Part shown: positions 43,806 to 57,959 of the stretch, in pieces
Layout of the letters: every line of letters starts with the position of its first letter
Numbering within the stretch: the first letter of the stretch is position 1
Assembly: GCA_021234155.1 (NCBI GenBank)
Contig: JAJEKV010000015.1
Location: 10,130,101-10,194,100, forward strand
Source: Isoetes taiwanensis
Lineage: Eukaryota; Streptophyta; Lycopodiopsida; Isoetales; Isoetaceae
Direction of reading: 5' to 3'
Length of the DNA: 64,000 bases
The notes under the pieces: model-generated
Seen by the model: the letters and a program-made list of their open reading frames with translations, nothing else
What the model was told of the DNA's origin: nothing
The model's database searches: none
Position numbers and translations under genes: made by a program

Positions 43806-46150
43806 CTCGCAATTGGTAGATCTGTAATTCAATATTTTATTATGGATCAGAATCAATCTTTATCCAACCCTTATATATTCCCCGAGTGTAAGGGGTCAAT
43901 ATTCAAACCCCAAAACACAACTTAATCTTGTGAAATTCATACCTTGGGTTACACCCAAATTATTTAAAGATATCAACATTATTATCACATGCCGTGATTT
44001 ATAAGCCGCATGATTAAAAGCTGCCTACTACACAAATTTCATAATCTAGTGTCCAAACCAATGGATCACTTGGTCTTTTTGAAAATTTTAATGTTCATAC
44101 ATCCGCGATACATTTTTCTTTAACATATATTCAAATTTTAACAACTATAAACTAATGTAGACCTTTTTGGAACACGCCATATGCAATCTACATTATGATG
44201 CAACTTTATCCTCGCGTCAAGTAAACACATCTACTACCAAATACACCAAATACACGCCTTATCCTAAAGTAGAGATACTGCTTCCAAAATTGTTTTTTAT
44301 TTTTTAATTTTTCAATGTGTTACAATATCCTCACAAGACTAATCAGCCATATGTAGCTTTAAGAATATTTAGTAGATTCAGAACGGTAAGCCATTCTAGG
44401 ATACCCTTATTATATAGTAATCACCTAAAGGGCTAGAATGCTACACTCTAGATATCAAAGGCCTCTTCGCCAAAACTTAAGCCTTCAATGTTTTAAGACA
44501 AAAATTTAGAAGGAGTTCAAGGTACATAGTAAATAAACTGGCTGCCCTTCTATCCTCAAGTATTAAATTTCAATATTTTGCATAGCTTAAACATCCTAAA
44601 GGTAGGTTTTGTTACGTTACCTCGCAGAACAAAATAAAACCAAACATGCATTAGCCTAAGAAGGGTAAGCATGAAGCAACGCAGCGGTGTGTTTAAGACA
44701 AACTATGTTTTTATCCTTTTCCCTCTTATAGTTGCTACATAGCAAGACAAGTAGTTAATCTGGCGTCAATTCCCATCTCAGACTACCACAAAAGTATAAG
44801 AAAGCATGCATCATGACATATAGAATCACAGATGTAGCATTCCCCACTCTACATTTTATGTTAATAGAAGGATGATTAAATATCCTTATATGGAGATACT
44901 TTGAAACTACGCACCGTTGAAGTCTCATACCGCACTATATTTCATAGCTGAAAAACCAATAGATCGAAGTTCGCACTAAATTTAGAAGACGGTTACTACC
45001 GCTATACAAGATACATATCATAAAAAGTATCTCTAGTGTTAGTTCTTAATAAGATCGAGCTTTTGTTAGGTAGGCCCTCGCTATCCTTATTCACATCCGT
45101 AGACCGCCAGAGTCTATTAATAAATATCATATTCTCGCTATGTATATATTTCAAATTAATCACATAATTTAAACTATTATTTAGCTAGAAAGAATAAAGG
45201 TTTGCTTCCTTTAACTGCTGTATCATAATGGGAATATTGGAACCCTACTAGGGCAAAAGATATTGGCCAGACATTTTTCTTAATAGTACATAACAAACTT
45301 TAAAGATTAACCTCATTAATGGCCGCCTGTGGATTATTCGGCCGACTGGTCCTGATCATGATTTGTCACAAATGGATTGTTGTATATAGGCTCGTAAATG
45401 CATCCCTAAGTTTTCACTGAGCATTAACATTTCGTGATCAAGCACCTCTTGATGATGCTAGTCAGCCGGTATTTCTCTCGGTTTGGCTGTGGGGCCATGT
45501 TCTCGGGTCCAAGCGCCTTACCTCTAATGCTTTTAGAACTGTGGGATGTCCCGCCGCTGCTTGGAGCCATAATAATGCTTGAATGATCAACAACCGCTCT
45601 CAACACTCATACGCCTCGCTTCGCTGTAAATCGTAATTTTTTAGGCTCGCTTTAACTGCATATATTCCGCCAAGGTCTCCCCGCACAAGTCTCTCAGATT
45701 AAATTTATATCACCCACCACTTATATATAAGGTGTACAAAGGCCGTGTCGAATTATCTGGTAGAATTACTTGTATTTTTTAAGGATTTACTTGGATTTTG
45801 TAGGGCCTGCCACATCGTATGATGTTATATCTGCCATATAAGTTTTTGGGGGGATATAACCACCCTTAAACCTTGTTTATTCCTTATGTTAAAGGTTTAA
45901 TAAAGAACACACGAGTGTTCAATGGTTTAGCTATGTTAGAAACCACCTAGATCATGAATCCATATGGGTCATTATGAGTAGGTCTTCAAACCTCCAGCAA
46001 TCTGATCATCTTATTCTTGAATTACCCATATAGGGGAGTTAAGTATTCTGCATTATTTATCTCTTACCATCATCCGTTAGAAACTAAGTAAAGCCATTCT
46101 ATCACGGATTCATCTTGCGGCTTTCTAAGTCCATGGGGGACAAATGCGTG
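43806..46150. other. AT-rich sequence, nothing recognised
   Basis: Only short frames. The minus frame 45424-45606 is Ser-rich without recognised domain. Confidence 0.35.
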
Positions 46151-47470
46151 TCAAACCCTAGACCATCAATGTAAGATTAGCCTGTCTCTGCCACCCACTG
46201 CATGAGAGCACTTGGTCAAGACGCAGGGTGCCACGGTCCCATCATCCCGCACCCACGCTTTCCCTATCTACTTACCGTGGGTAGGTAGTGGAGGTGGCTC
46301 GCCTTATAAGTATTTGGCATTGAGTTTTCTACTACCACAATCGGGATGCATCCACGTTACGTCACCAGCCTGAAAGCCCCGTGATGCAATGCAAAACAAT
46401 ACTACAAGGCGTAGGCCAGATGCATGCGGTCACCAGTAATAATTTGTTCAGTGGTCTTGGTTGAACCGGTCCTCCTCTATGGGCGTATGTAGCTGATCCC
46501 TCACCACTTGGAACGACCTAGAGTGGTGTACGTATGATTCTTGGCTCCTGCACTGAGAGTGAAATCCACTCGGCCCCATATCGCATCTTTGCCTGTGAGA
46601 TGTGCTTCCTTCTATTACATACAGAGGGCCATACTGGAACGCTACATTATTTACTTCCGTATAAGGTGGTGGCTATGGATTTAGCCCGCCTAACCTTGCT
46701 TCGCGCTGGCGACGTGGCCCGCAGCTTAATTAAAGCCCGGGCTGGAAAGACAAGCAGTCCCGAGCCAGCGATGGAATGTGCAGGTGCACACAACATGTGG
46801 ACTAAAGGCATACATCAAGGAACGCTACTGCCTTGAAGTGCATTTTAGATAAAGCTTGTTTCATGGCCAAGCTTTGGGATGCAGAGTCTCGGGCTACATG
46901 TCAAGGTGGCAAATTATCAACAAAGCAGGTTAATCCCATGCTCACGAGGGGACTACACCACTACCCGGCGCACTCCATCTACCCATGAAAAAGCGCAGGT
47001 GATTGCTTCCCATTCGCGACAGGTGCACACCACCTCCGCATTGAGACAGGGAGATGGATTCCTGAGTCAGCGCGGAGGAGAGAGTCCTGGCTGCTGCTAT
47101 CAACGGGTGCCATTGAGTGATGAAAGTTACGCCTCAAGGCCTCTGGGTTCAAGGTGACGAAAGATATCCTGCCTCTGTGATGCCTTGCTAGTTGTGCCCC
47201 CATCGCCCCTCGCATGAGTCGGAAAGCACGGCCTCCTCTCAGAGGCTTATTGGGGATCATAATTCTCCTGAGGTAATGGATACGGACTCAGCTTATGCCC
47301 CCCATCCGGACATTAACCTCAACAGACTTGTGATTATGTATATAATCGGTGAAGATGTCAAAGATCCCTTATTGCTACTTCATGTTTTTCCTAAAATTCT
47401 TCTGTGGGCGGGGGTTTTAATCCCGTAGTACGTACCGCCGCTTCTCTTTGCATTTCTGGGTCCCAGGCCG
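46151..47470. other. CpG-richer block without recognised gene
   Basis: GC and CpG rise compared with both sides. Frames of 92-100 codons are open on plus (46534-46836, 46879-47157) and minus (46979-47260), but none shows a known domain. It resembles the 9-14 kb block in character. Confidence 0.35.
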
Positions 47471-47640
47471 CTTTGGTTCTCGCGGGATCTATAAAATCAT
47501 ATTCTATTCTATTCTATGATTTCATATATATTGGCGCTTTTATGAACATTTTTAAGCAATGGAGAGTTGACCTCCATGCATGATTATTCTTCACGCTTTA
47601 AAGTTGAAATTATATATATAATTCGACCTAGTCATCTTCA
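47471..47640. other. Spacer with short TATTC repeats
   Basis: TATTCTATTCTATTCTATG lies at about 47499-47519. A 5' LTR for the copia element that follows was looked for here and not found. Confidence 0.4.
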
Positions 47641-50600
47641 GCCATTCTTCACAGAAAGAATGTGCATGGCAACAACATCGCTTCTAATGTTATGATTGAA
47701 TATCCTATTGGCCAAAGGACTGCCTCAATTTTTATGGCACCGGGCTTTCCTATTTGGAAAATTAAGATGACTTTACTTGATCAAGTGATGATTTGCATAG
47801 TATTGTGCAAGGTTTTACCTTCGCCTAGAGCCAACCAAAGGATGCCGCTACAAATCTCACAACCGAGTAAAAGATATATAAGTGGATCGCAGATACTCGT
47901 GTCCTGATAAAAAAGAACACCGCTGCCAAACGATATATTTTATTGCCTTAAAAATTCATTAATTATGGATGTTGTCTCATATTCTAGTAGTCATGGATAT
48001 GTGGGTATATCTTGAAAATTATAATGTAAAAGACTATGAATGAGCGCGATCCATATAGGTCATCAACTAGATGCACTTAAGTATAAAATCTCCGAAGCTC
48101 CTTACATAAGGCTATATTGATGTTTAAATCCTTTGGTAGAATCAGCTTCTGGCGAAATTTTATGTTCCATCAAACAGACACCGCTATGTTATTAAGGGCC
48201 CACAATTGAATTTGAAACAATTGTGGTTGTTCTATCCTCAAAAAGTCAATCCTGATTTTCATGTATATGCATATCTTGCTTGAGCATTCTCGCCAGACAA
48301 AGACCACGTAAGAACCATTAGATACAAAATGCAATGTTGTTACCGATAGACGCCTTTCCATCAGTTGGTCGAGGTAGGTCGCGGGTCGTGATATTTCATT
48401 TTAACATGTGTTCCATTTCCCTCCATGTCCTCATTGTGGTAAAACAAATCATTCTAAGAATAGATTTTCATAACCAACATAATGCTAGATCCGGGTCGCG
48501 TGATAGATGCCATTATTGTCATAAGACTAGTCATATTGAGGAAAATGTCACAAAAATTTATGATGGTGCCATGCTACATCCATTACTTCCTCGGTGAGCA
48601 TGCTAGTTGTGCTGGGCGATGCATTATGCCTCGAAAGTGTTTCTATGTTTCGATTTTGCTAATTTCTATTGATTCGTAAGCTATCAGCTTCATATGGTTA
48701 GTTCTATCTGCTGGTTAAGCAAGCTATCGTGGATTTGACTGGCCAAAAGTTTGTTTACATAGTCAAAATTATGGTGTACACAAATAAGTTATTGGTATTG
48801 GCATTGTTATTTCTACTACTACAGAACACGCAGTGTTGGCTCTGGTTTTGCAAGATGTTCGTATCGAAAGGTTCTTACTATAAGACACAGCGTAATGATT
48901 TATGGGAACTTTCCATAGATAATCATTTTATGTGATGCTATTAACTTCTAGTACTCGACAAGATTGCACTCTTGTTTGCACATTCAAATTTTCAAAGACT
49001 TTTAGAAAATGGAAACATCTAGCCAATCAGACATGTATTCCGTGATTTCATGAGTCATGCCAAAATTGGGAGTTAGTAAGTCATGTGCCCTGGTGGGCAA
49101 CGGCCGCTAATCCTTTCCACACTCTCGCTATTCCAATTTTGAGTTGGTACATTCCGGCTGTCCTGGTCCTTTCCCTTTGTCTTTGGGGGTTCTTCTATTT
49201 TTGTTGTCTATTGATGACTACACACGTATGCTTTTTGTCTATCTCTTTGAAGAAGAAATCAAATGTAGTTGATGCCGCAAAGTTTTTGCAAACTTGCTTG
49301 AAACTCAAATTGGCTCCTCCTCCTCTTAAGATTTTACGCAATCACAATGGTGGTGAGTATAAATCTAAAGTTTTTCTGTGCATTTTGCACGTAACATGGG
49401 ATTCCACATGAGTTTATCAGACTAGAGACAATTACAACAAAATGGTGTTTATGAATGAAAGAACCTGCGACCGCTTTTAAATTACGTGAAGATCTATGTT
49501 GATTCATGCAAATTTGTTACCGCAGCTTTAAATGGGGTTGCTCTGCATCGTTGTTTACATTCGCACCAGCATCACTACATCCGCATCTAAAAATCTATTA
49601 CTCCCGCTTGAGGCTTGACAAGTATAAAACCAACACTCTGTCATTTCCATGTAATCTTTTGATGGCCGGTTTATGTACTTGTTTCTCATAGCATTGCAAG
49701 AAACCGGACCCTAGAGGTTGAAAGGGGATATTCCCATGTATTCAAAGGCTTCTAAGGTATGGACCCGAGATACATGGCGGTGTCAAGTAGTCATAGTGCT
49801 ATTTTTGATGAATCAGAATAAAGTGGGATGCAAATCCAATAAATCATTCATAGTATTCTAACCGCTTTTCCAAATGATGATCTTTAATCGGTACAATTCC
49901 CCATGCCCTCGTCATACTCTAATTTGTGCATATGTTACAACTAAGAGAATGTAGAAGCACCCCATGCCAATGCTGATGTCTTTGCCGGGCGCTTGATGCT
50001 CTTGATACCTTTTGTTGATGAAGTCATTCCGTATAATGTTGAACCTAATCCAAAGTGACATAGTCTAAGGCGCATTAACCCTCGAATCCTAGTTCCTTAC
50101 CGTAAGACTTGATTATCATGCCTTGGTTGTTTCTCATGATCCTCATATATTATGAATGTTATCTCTTCACCAAAATCATGAGATGTGGAAAATTGCAATG
50201 CGTGATGGATATGATTCTTGCTTCTATAAAATCGGACTAAAAACCAAATTGCCTTTGGGAGTGGCATAAATCAAGTGTAAATGGGTCTTTAAGACAAAAA
50301 TGTCGGGCTAAGGGAACTTTTGATGTTTAAAGCTTGATTGGTATCCAAAGGATGCTCACAAATTGAAGGTGTTGATTATGCATGAACATTTCTCTAGTTG
50401 TAGCGGCTTGACCAATCGCTCGCATTGTTGTACTTGGCAAAGGCAATTTGACTTGGAAGTTCATCGATGGATGTAAAGACCGCTTTTCTTAACGAGTTGT
50501 CAAGTAAAAAGAGAATGTTTCAAAGATTTTGCACTTCCAGAAAGGAGCAAATGGTTTGTAAGTTGAATCGCTCCCTTTATAGGTTAAAACAAGCTTCAAG

Positions 50601-50745
50601 GAAATGGTATGAGAAAATGGATGTTTTTCTTTGTTCCATTGGTTTTCGCATCATCCCAAGATATCCTAATCTTTATAATAATAGTCATGGCAAGTCATTA
50701 CCTTTCACACCTCTATGTTGATGATAATATTCTCGCTTTGTAATG
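47640..50745 (+). mobile_element. Copia element (outer copy): gag to reverse transcriptase
   Basis: Plus-strand segments appear in copia order. GFPIWKIKMTLL (47742-47778) is at the start of gag. Two gag zinc knuckles follow, CPHCGKTNHSKNRF (48426-48468, last Cys lost) and CHYCHKTSHIEENV (48508-48549, last Cys replaced by Val). Next is an integrase core with DDYTRMLFVYLF-like sequence (about 49150-49450, ending QQNGVYE). Reverse transcriptase carries MDVKTAFLNEL, VCKLNRSLYRLKQASRKWYE and LYVDDNILAL (50456-50743). Frameshifts and stops are frequent. RNase H is missing here and resumes at 60330. Confidence 0.85.
50467..50743 (+). pseudogene. Copia reverse transcriptase remnant (outer copy)
   Basis: An 84-codon open stretch holds MDVKTAFLNEL and LYRLKQASRKWYEKMDVFL. 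One frameshift later the catalytic LYVDD motif is present at about 50711. The sequence stops matching RT just before the inner element's LTR. Confidence 0.85.
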
Positions 50746-50804
50746 AAATGGATCTTCTAATTGGCCAAGAAGCAGCTTAGTATCAACATTTGAGATGACT
50801 CCAT

Positions 50805-51028
50805 CTTAGAAATATATAAGTTCTCGTCTTGGTTTCAATATCTTCAACGAACACACGCTAATCCCAAAGTGAATGTATACTATTCATGAAGAGTATGTGC
50901 CTTTATATACACAATGAAGGCCACAGGCAAAAAGACCTTTTTAGCTCCATGAATTCATCAATGACAATGAACTATCAATAGACAAAAGGCTAAGATTGTA
51001 TGGATATATTATAAACACATTTCCAACA
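50805..51028 (-). repeat. 3' LTR of inner copia copy (minus strand)
   Basis: On the minus strand it starts TGTTGGAAATGTGTTTATAA directly after a polypurine run AGGGGGA (51029-51035). It contains CCATACAATCTTAG, CTTTTGTCTATTGATAGTTC and CTTTGGGATTA, all shared with 60799-61050. Confidence 0.85.
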
Positions 51029-51035
51029 TCCCCCT

Positions 51036-53115
51036 ACAATCTTGGTCTTTGTGAAACAAAATAAGTAGTATTGTACTCTTTTCGGGAGGGTGAGACCAAA
51101 TGCACAATGCTACAAGAGATGTATGTCCCCCTCGGTAGTTTGATCTCTAGCTCGAGTAAAATACAACCCTTTTGTAGGGAATCAAAAAGGAAAAAGCTCG
51201 AAGCTCCTTCTAGTAGTATGAGTAATTTATGTCTAAAAAGTGCTTTTTGTACACATATCAGCACGATTAAATATGCGAAGGATAATATTCAATTCTTAAT
51301 AAAGAAGCTCTTTTAACTTCTCTACCTCAATATACTGATTGGGTATTTGAACGCAGTTTAGATTCTTTTCTCAAGAAGTGTTTCAAAAGGCCATATCAGC
51401 ACGCATTAAATAAGTGAAGGATAATATTCAATCTTAACATTGTCCTTTTAACTTCCAAATCTTAACATAATGATTGGGTATCTTAATGCGTGCTTAGATT
51501 TAGAATATTAACATTCTGATCATTCGCAGTTTGGGCTCTGAAGTACCCTCATTGGCTCTAAAACAAAATTGTTCTTTGTGATGGTGTAAATCCAAAATCG
51601 CATGGTATTTCCACTCCAAACTAAATCTCCGATAAGCAAAGGAAGTACCGTGATATTCAGCTTTTGTGTTGGTGCCGCAATACAATTTTTATTTCACATG
51701 CCCATGATACTAAAGATGATACAATGGTAAAAATACCTAACTTTTTAGATCGCATTAAATGATCAGAATCCTTCTAATTGCATCTTATATAAATTCAAGT
51801 AATGACATAATTTTTGTTCACCATCTTGCTTACAATATAGAAGTAGATAGTTGGTTGTGCCTTTCAAATATCTCAAGACACGCTTTTGGGTAAGTAATCC
51901 AATGTTCTTTTACCGAGAAGACATAAATTAATCAAAAGATTAGTCAAGAAAATGAAATATCTCAAGCAGAAGCATGTGCAAGTATTGAAGAGCTCCAACT
52001 AAACCCGGGCGTGAAGAAATATCTTTCATTGCATTCTCGGGCCTTTGATCCTGCTTGGGGACAATGCAACTTAGACAAATGCAAAATTTTGTAATTAACA
52101 ACTATAGGCAATGCTACAACTTTGCATTAGGATGTACCTCAACTTGTGTACGTTCTTTAGGCGACAGCTACAACTTTGCATTAGGACACCAAACTTGTCC
52201 ACGTTTCTAATTAGCAAAGATTGGTGTGGCTTAAATGCATCCATCCTTTGAATAATTACGCTGAATGTTGAAGCTTAAGACAAGAAATTTATTTCCAACC
52301 GGCCATCTCAAATGTTGATACTAATTGTTTTTGATAGAGATTAGAAGATCCGTGATCATTACAAAACAAGAATATTATCATCAACATGTGAGTGCAATGA
52401 TGGAACAATAAAGCATCCATTTTCCCATATACCATTTCCCTTGGTTTGTTTTAACCCATAAAGGGAACGATTCAACATACAAAACTATTGGTTCTCCGGA
52501 AGTGCAAAACTTTGGGCTGTCTCCATGTAAATCTCTGATATCTCCGCTTAAGAAAAGCAAATTTTTACATCCATCCGATGAACTTCCAAGTCAAAATTGC
52601 AACGCAAAATGCTAACAATGCACTAACAATGGTCAAAATGCACAACTAGAGAAAATGTTTCTTCATAATCAACACTCTCTCAATTTGTGAGTATCCTCTT
52701 TAAGGCCAATCGAAAGCTTAAACTTCAAAAGTTCCCATCACCTACAACACATTTTTTGTCTTAAAGACCCATTTACACTTGATTGCTCTTCCAAAAAAGG
52801 CAATTCAGCTTATAGTCTAAGTACCTTTAGAAAGGCCAATCATATTCATCCGGGGTGATTGTAATTTTCCAGCATCTCATGATTTGGGTGAAGAGATAGC
52901 TTGCTCGTATAAAATGTGATCATGAGAAATAGCCAAGGTACATAATCAAGAATCTTCTTAGAAACCCAAGTCTGTGCCAGTTTCTTAGACTTAGCGCTCG
53001 ATTAGGCCCAACATTACCCTGGAATGATTTCATCAACAAAAATTATCAAGAGTATCAATGCCAAGAAAGACATCAACATTGGCATGGGGTGCTTTAACAC
53101 TCCCTACTCCCCATT
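51036..53115 (-). mobile_element. Inner copia copy, 3' half (RT and RNase H)
   Basis: On the minus strand: VDYEETFSLVVHFDH, then DLEVHRMDVK (RT, about 52541-52790); LRYLKGTTNYLLLYCKQDG-like (about 51840-51900); and KAEYHGTSFAYRRFSLEWKY with DLHHHKEQFCF (RNase H, 51500-51685). All frames are broken. It sits directly against LTR 50805-51028. Confidence 0.82.
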
Positions 53116-54117
53116 CACAACATGCAAACTGAGTATCGCCTTGAGGAGCATCAGGAATTGCCCAGAAATTAACTGAAAAAATAAAGAGAATATCATCCTA
53201 ATGATTTACTGAAGGCTTTAGATTCCCCACCCATTGCAGACTCAACAAAGGTATAGCTTATGCCTAATAGATACACCTTACGTGTCTCGTGGTAAAAACC
53301 TCGCTCTAGAGCCTAGTTGAGTATTAATTCTCAATACAAATCAACAACACAACCACCATGCTTCTGGCAGAATGAATGAATCGAATGAATGGTTTTACAG
53401 GAGCCTCCTTTACTAAAAAATATATGCTTAGAATTTCTAACAGTTCCTCATGCCTCTACTACTTTTGCATACAACAAGAGTAATCATATCAAGTGATATA
53501 CACTGCATAATAATAATGGATCATAAAGTTATAATGAAGATCTTAAGCCTTCACCCTGCCAGTCTGTAAAACAACGACCCCAACAAAATATGAGCCCACC
53601 TAATTCAAAGATCCACTGCTTTAAGAACAAGCCAACTCCATGAGGCGAAGCGATGCCTATAGGGTCCATTCCATCTCCTGCGCCAAATGAACGGAGGAGA
53701 AGTGCAACTCGTGTCAATCAACCTCTAATCAAGAACCCGCAAAACCACCAAGGCAACATCCATTGGGAACGCAGGCCCCTAGCCCAGCACCCAGGACCGC
53801 CAGATTTTCAAGCATGAGGGCTGGGCTAACACCCATGACATAAAGGGGTTAAATTACAAAATCGACATCTCTCCCCATTACTTGGCATAAGTGGGCTACC
53901 ATGTCACTGGCACGGTAATCAAATCACAAAATCCTTTTGAATAAATGAAAGACTTGAAATACAAAGGCATGCCAAAAGAGATCACCAATCATGAAAAAAG
54001 AGAGTCACCACAATATCAAAACTTCTTAGCACTCCAGGACCGTTCTACATCATACAAGAACTCAAGATCACCAAGGCTAGAAAACTTCTAAAACGGGTGA
54101 GAGGGGAGGGGGACAAG

Positions 54118-54248
54118 CTGCACTACAAAAGGAGAGAGGCTCCAAAGACGGGCCGATGAGAATAATAGACGCTAAAAAAGGTTATAAATACTCTAATAGG
54201 GAACCCTCTCAACTAGTCTCAGCGATTTATCCGCTTAATCTTGAAACG
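54118..54248 (+). repeat. Candidate short LTR, left copy
   Basis: It matches 59092-59220 over about 130 bases: CACAAAAGGAGAG, GATGAGAATAATA, the TATA-like TATAAATA, TAATAGG-AACCCTC, CAACTAG, ATTTATCCGC and AATCTTGAAACGC. Short paired direct repeats with a TATA box are what a TRIM-type element's LTRs would look like. Confidence 0.5.
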
Positions 54249-56288
54249 CGCGCGTATGTAAATCGTAATTTAGAGCCTAGTTGAGCACACTCAATACAAA
54301 TCCAACAAATACAACTACCCATGCCGAAAAAGAAAGTAAAAAGAAGGTGCCGAAAAAAGAATGAAGGCATGTGATTACTAGAGAAGCAAAGGCGGCCCAA
54401 AGACAACTAGGCCGAATGAACTCGCACAACATAAGGATCAACCAAGACGGACTGCCCTTCAAGCTCCCATGCGAGCACGCGAACACCACTAAAAATTGAT
54501 AAGTACAAAGCAAGTATGTACCAAACAACTCCAAAGAATAAATAAAAAGGTGAGTAATAATAAGTGGATTGACAGTTATCAACTCCATAAGTAGTGGGCG
54601 AGCTTCAAAATCGAAGTACCATTGCATAAATTTTGAGCCCAAAAACTATGCGCATTGGGAGGGACTAGAAATCAAAGGGAGTCACTTAACGTCTACTCCT
54701 CTAAACCAAGTAGGCAATAAAGCAAGCGCCATTCTCCACCTAGCACAAAGGTCATTTTCACCCCTCGACAAAACAATGTGGAGAAAAATAAAATCTCTGA
54801 CTCTAATGAATTGTCAATCGCACAAAAGCAGATTATGGTGTCATTCATGTGCATACAAGACCAAAACCTAAGGCTTGAGCAATTTAACCTTGCAAAGATA
54901 GATAATATAAGTTGGAAAACCATGCAAATTGTACTAAAAATACTAGCACTACAATTGCCAGGGGCTTTTGAAAACCACAACAGGTGAAAACAAATAAAAC
55001 CATGAACTAGACGAAACGAGACTTGGGAAAAGAAAAGCGGACATGTACTCTAAAAGGACACATAAGGCAAATAAAAGGGATGACTTAAATAGCACAAAGG
55101 GCCTCACGACAACCGAGCTTCGCAAAGGAAACTATTTGACATTTAAGACCTAAGAAAAAAGGTATATCCAAATATGTAAGAGCATCTAAAGAGCCGAGCC
55201 ACTTTTAAAGAGGGCATTTAACGTGCTATACCATAAACTCAAGAAAACTTGAACAAATGAGGAATACATGAACAATGACGAAGCACCAACTTAGAGGGCT
55301 AGATTTATTGCGGTCCTAGAGTCCTTCCAAGGACGACAAACTAAATAAACGTGCAAAATTTAAGAGACTGAACAAGAACGGAGACGCACGCGGTTAGGCT
55401 CCGGCCTGTAAATTGATCAAGACACTTGCATATAGGCACAAAACAAATAAACCTTCAAATTAATATTCTCGACTACTTGCAAGACATCAAAAGCAAAATG
55501 GGCCATTTCCTATTCCGCTTCTTGTTCTAACATCTTGCAAAAGCAACGCAAATTCTCAAATTCACTTAATATTATCTCTATAGCTTACAAACAATGAAAT
55601 GCAAAATGACATGTCTTGGCACACTGAAGCCTCCATCTAACAAATGAAATGCAAAAAAAATGACAGAGTCTCTTAGCAAGAACGCATCTCCCAGCTCTTG
55701 ACAATCAATGAATAACATTAATTTGTTAGCACGCTAACTCAAATATACCTTATGGAACTTCAATCTAATGTACCCTCTCTCTCTTCTTCCCTACATACAT
55801 AATGGAACTAAAGAGACATTTTGTCGTGGTTTAAGGCTAATCCCAAATGAGATGCACACATAACAAGCTTAACGATCCTAATGAAGCTCAGCCGGAATAA
55901 AAAGGTCCCAAACTTCGCCGCCTTATGATAAGGCGTTTTGATGAGAAAAGGTAAAAATATCCACCCTCTAAACTAATGCCCGCAGGGCCGGGTACATGAT
56001 AATCGTAAGAGAGACTAAAGCATCAAGCAACAAAGTAGGAAAGAACAAATCCAAGATACAAAACAAAGAGCAAAAGGACACTATTACAGTAATCACAAGG
56101 CGCTTACTATAACTCATGCCACCAAGATAAGTTGAGAATACCTGGCCCCTCTCAAATAAAAGCATTCCCTCAAATAGAAAGATCAGAACCCAATCGAAAG
56201 TGCAAATAATGTATACTCTCAAGAAACTAGTATCCACAGTAGTACTAGGAAGTTTCGAACGAATAAAAGCAAGATTCCTTTAGCATCT

Positions 56289-56375
56289 AATGAACGGTCT
56301 CAAAGATTCAATGAACGGTTCCAAAGATTCAATGAGAGAAGTTCCAAAGACTCCAACGAGGAAATTCCAAAAGGA
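56289..56375. repeat. Short tandem repeat, AAAGATTCAATGAACGGTTC unit
   Basis: Three to four degenerate copies of about 24 bases. Confidence 0.7.
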
Positions 56376-57959
56376 GTAATAGGGATAGGCTCCCTACAGC
56401 TCAACATGGAGATGGTGCAAAGAGAGCGTGCAAAACAATGCTGCAACAACCACTACATACGCTAAGAGGAGAGATAATGTGACCAATGTATGTGGTTAAT
56501 TCAAAACATACCGCAGAATAAGAACTATCAAGGGCAAATTTAACATGTAGATGGTTAAAAAGTATCGACCTATATTCAAATTTAAGATGGACATAAAGCT
56601 GTGGAAAACACTCGGATCTTATGTATGACATATAGATGTTGCCACTTAAAATGGAGTGTGACTAGAAGTATTGCTTACCAAAAATGGAGTGTAACAAGAA
56701 TCAGATATGCCCCAAATTTAAAGTAAATTAACCCAAAAGATGTATACATCACCAAAACCATCCCGCAAAAACCCTTTGAAACCTCTAAAATGAAATTTCA
56801 CATGTGCAACAAAAAGGCTAAATGTTTAGAAAAATCCTTTGACATAATCATGGAGCATGTGAATTAAATATAACATGTCATTTTAACCTAAAAGGTTGAG
56901 GATAATCATTCTCAGATAAGAAAATAGAATCTAAACTATCTCAATCGCATAACTCTTATCACCAAAGGAGCTTTAAAATACTCAACAAACTATGAGTCAT
57001 GGCCCTCAACCAAATAAATATAAGCATCCAAAACATAATACTCTACAAAAATTGCAAATGTGTATACCTTGCTCAAAATGTTTATGTCTCCCTATCAAAC
57101 GCCAACTTCTAAACATTACCTCAAGATTTGCATCTCATATCCGAGATTGTGCATACTGAATTGCATGCCTTCAAAGAAGAATCGAATCGCCATTAAGCCG
57201 AAAGCTAAGGCTGCCAAGCTTAAGATTGCCCATAGCCTATGGATTTCGATTAGCTATAGCCACACCTCTCCTAAATATCCAGAGATGAAGAATTAAGAGA
57301 AAGTATGAACTCACCGCTATATATCCGTGAGATGTGAGAATTAAGAGAAAGCATGGGCTTAGTATGGTAGCAAAAGCAAAGGGCTGCTGCACCTAGGAGT
57401 TAGGAAGAAGGATGTTCCTAGAGCTCATGTGCATTAGGCTAACTGCTGCACCATGCCTAGTGTAAATCATGATCATGATGCCAAATGCACTCACTCAATG
57501 TACCAAGATTATGACAAACTCAAGGAGTATAGGACAACCGATTCAAGTCTATGCCTATAAGCACTCGACAACAAGTCGAATACAGCAAAAACTAGTCTAG
57601 ATACAAAATTAACTATAAGTCTAGAAGTTTATCTATCAAGATTCTGTACATTGGCGCGTAAAAGGCCCAAGAAATCATCACAATCTGCACATAGGCTTCA
57701 TACATGGCATACAAGATGTAATGTATAAAAATAAAACGAGACCAATCTCGTATCACAAATAGCTTGAATGAAGCCTATCTCATCAATATCACCACCGCAA
57801 CAACACATCCAAAGTTGAAGAGCATAATTGCGGATACGGTATGACAAATCCACCGACTAGAGTCGAAAGTTACAAAAAAGAGCAGAACTCCAAATGACAT
57901 CTCCGCTTGTGGGTATAATCCATATTGGGCAATTTTAAAAATGGAATAGACAAAATCTA

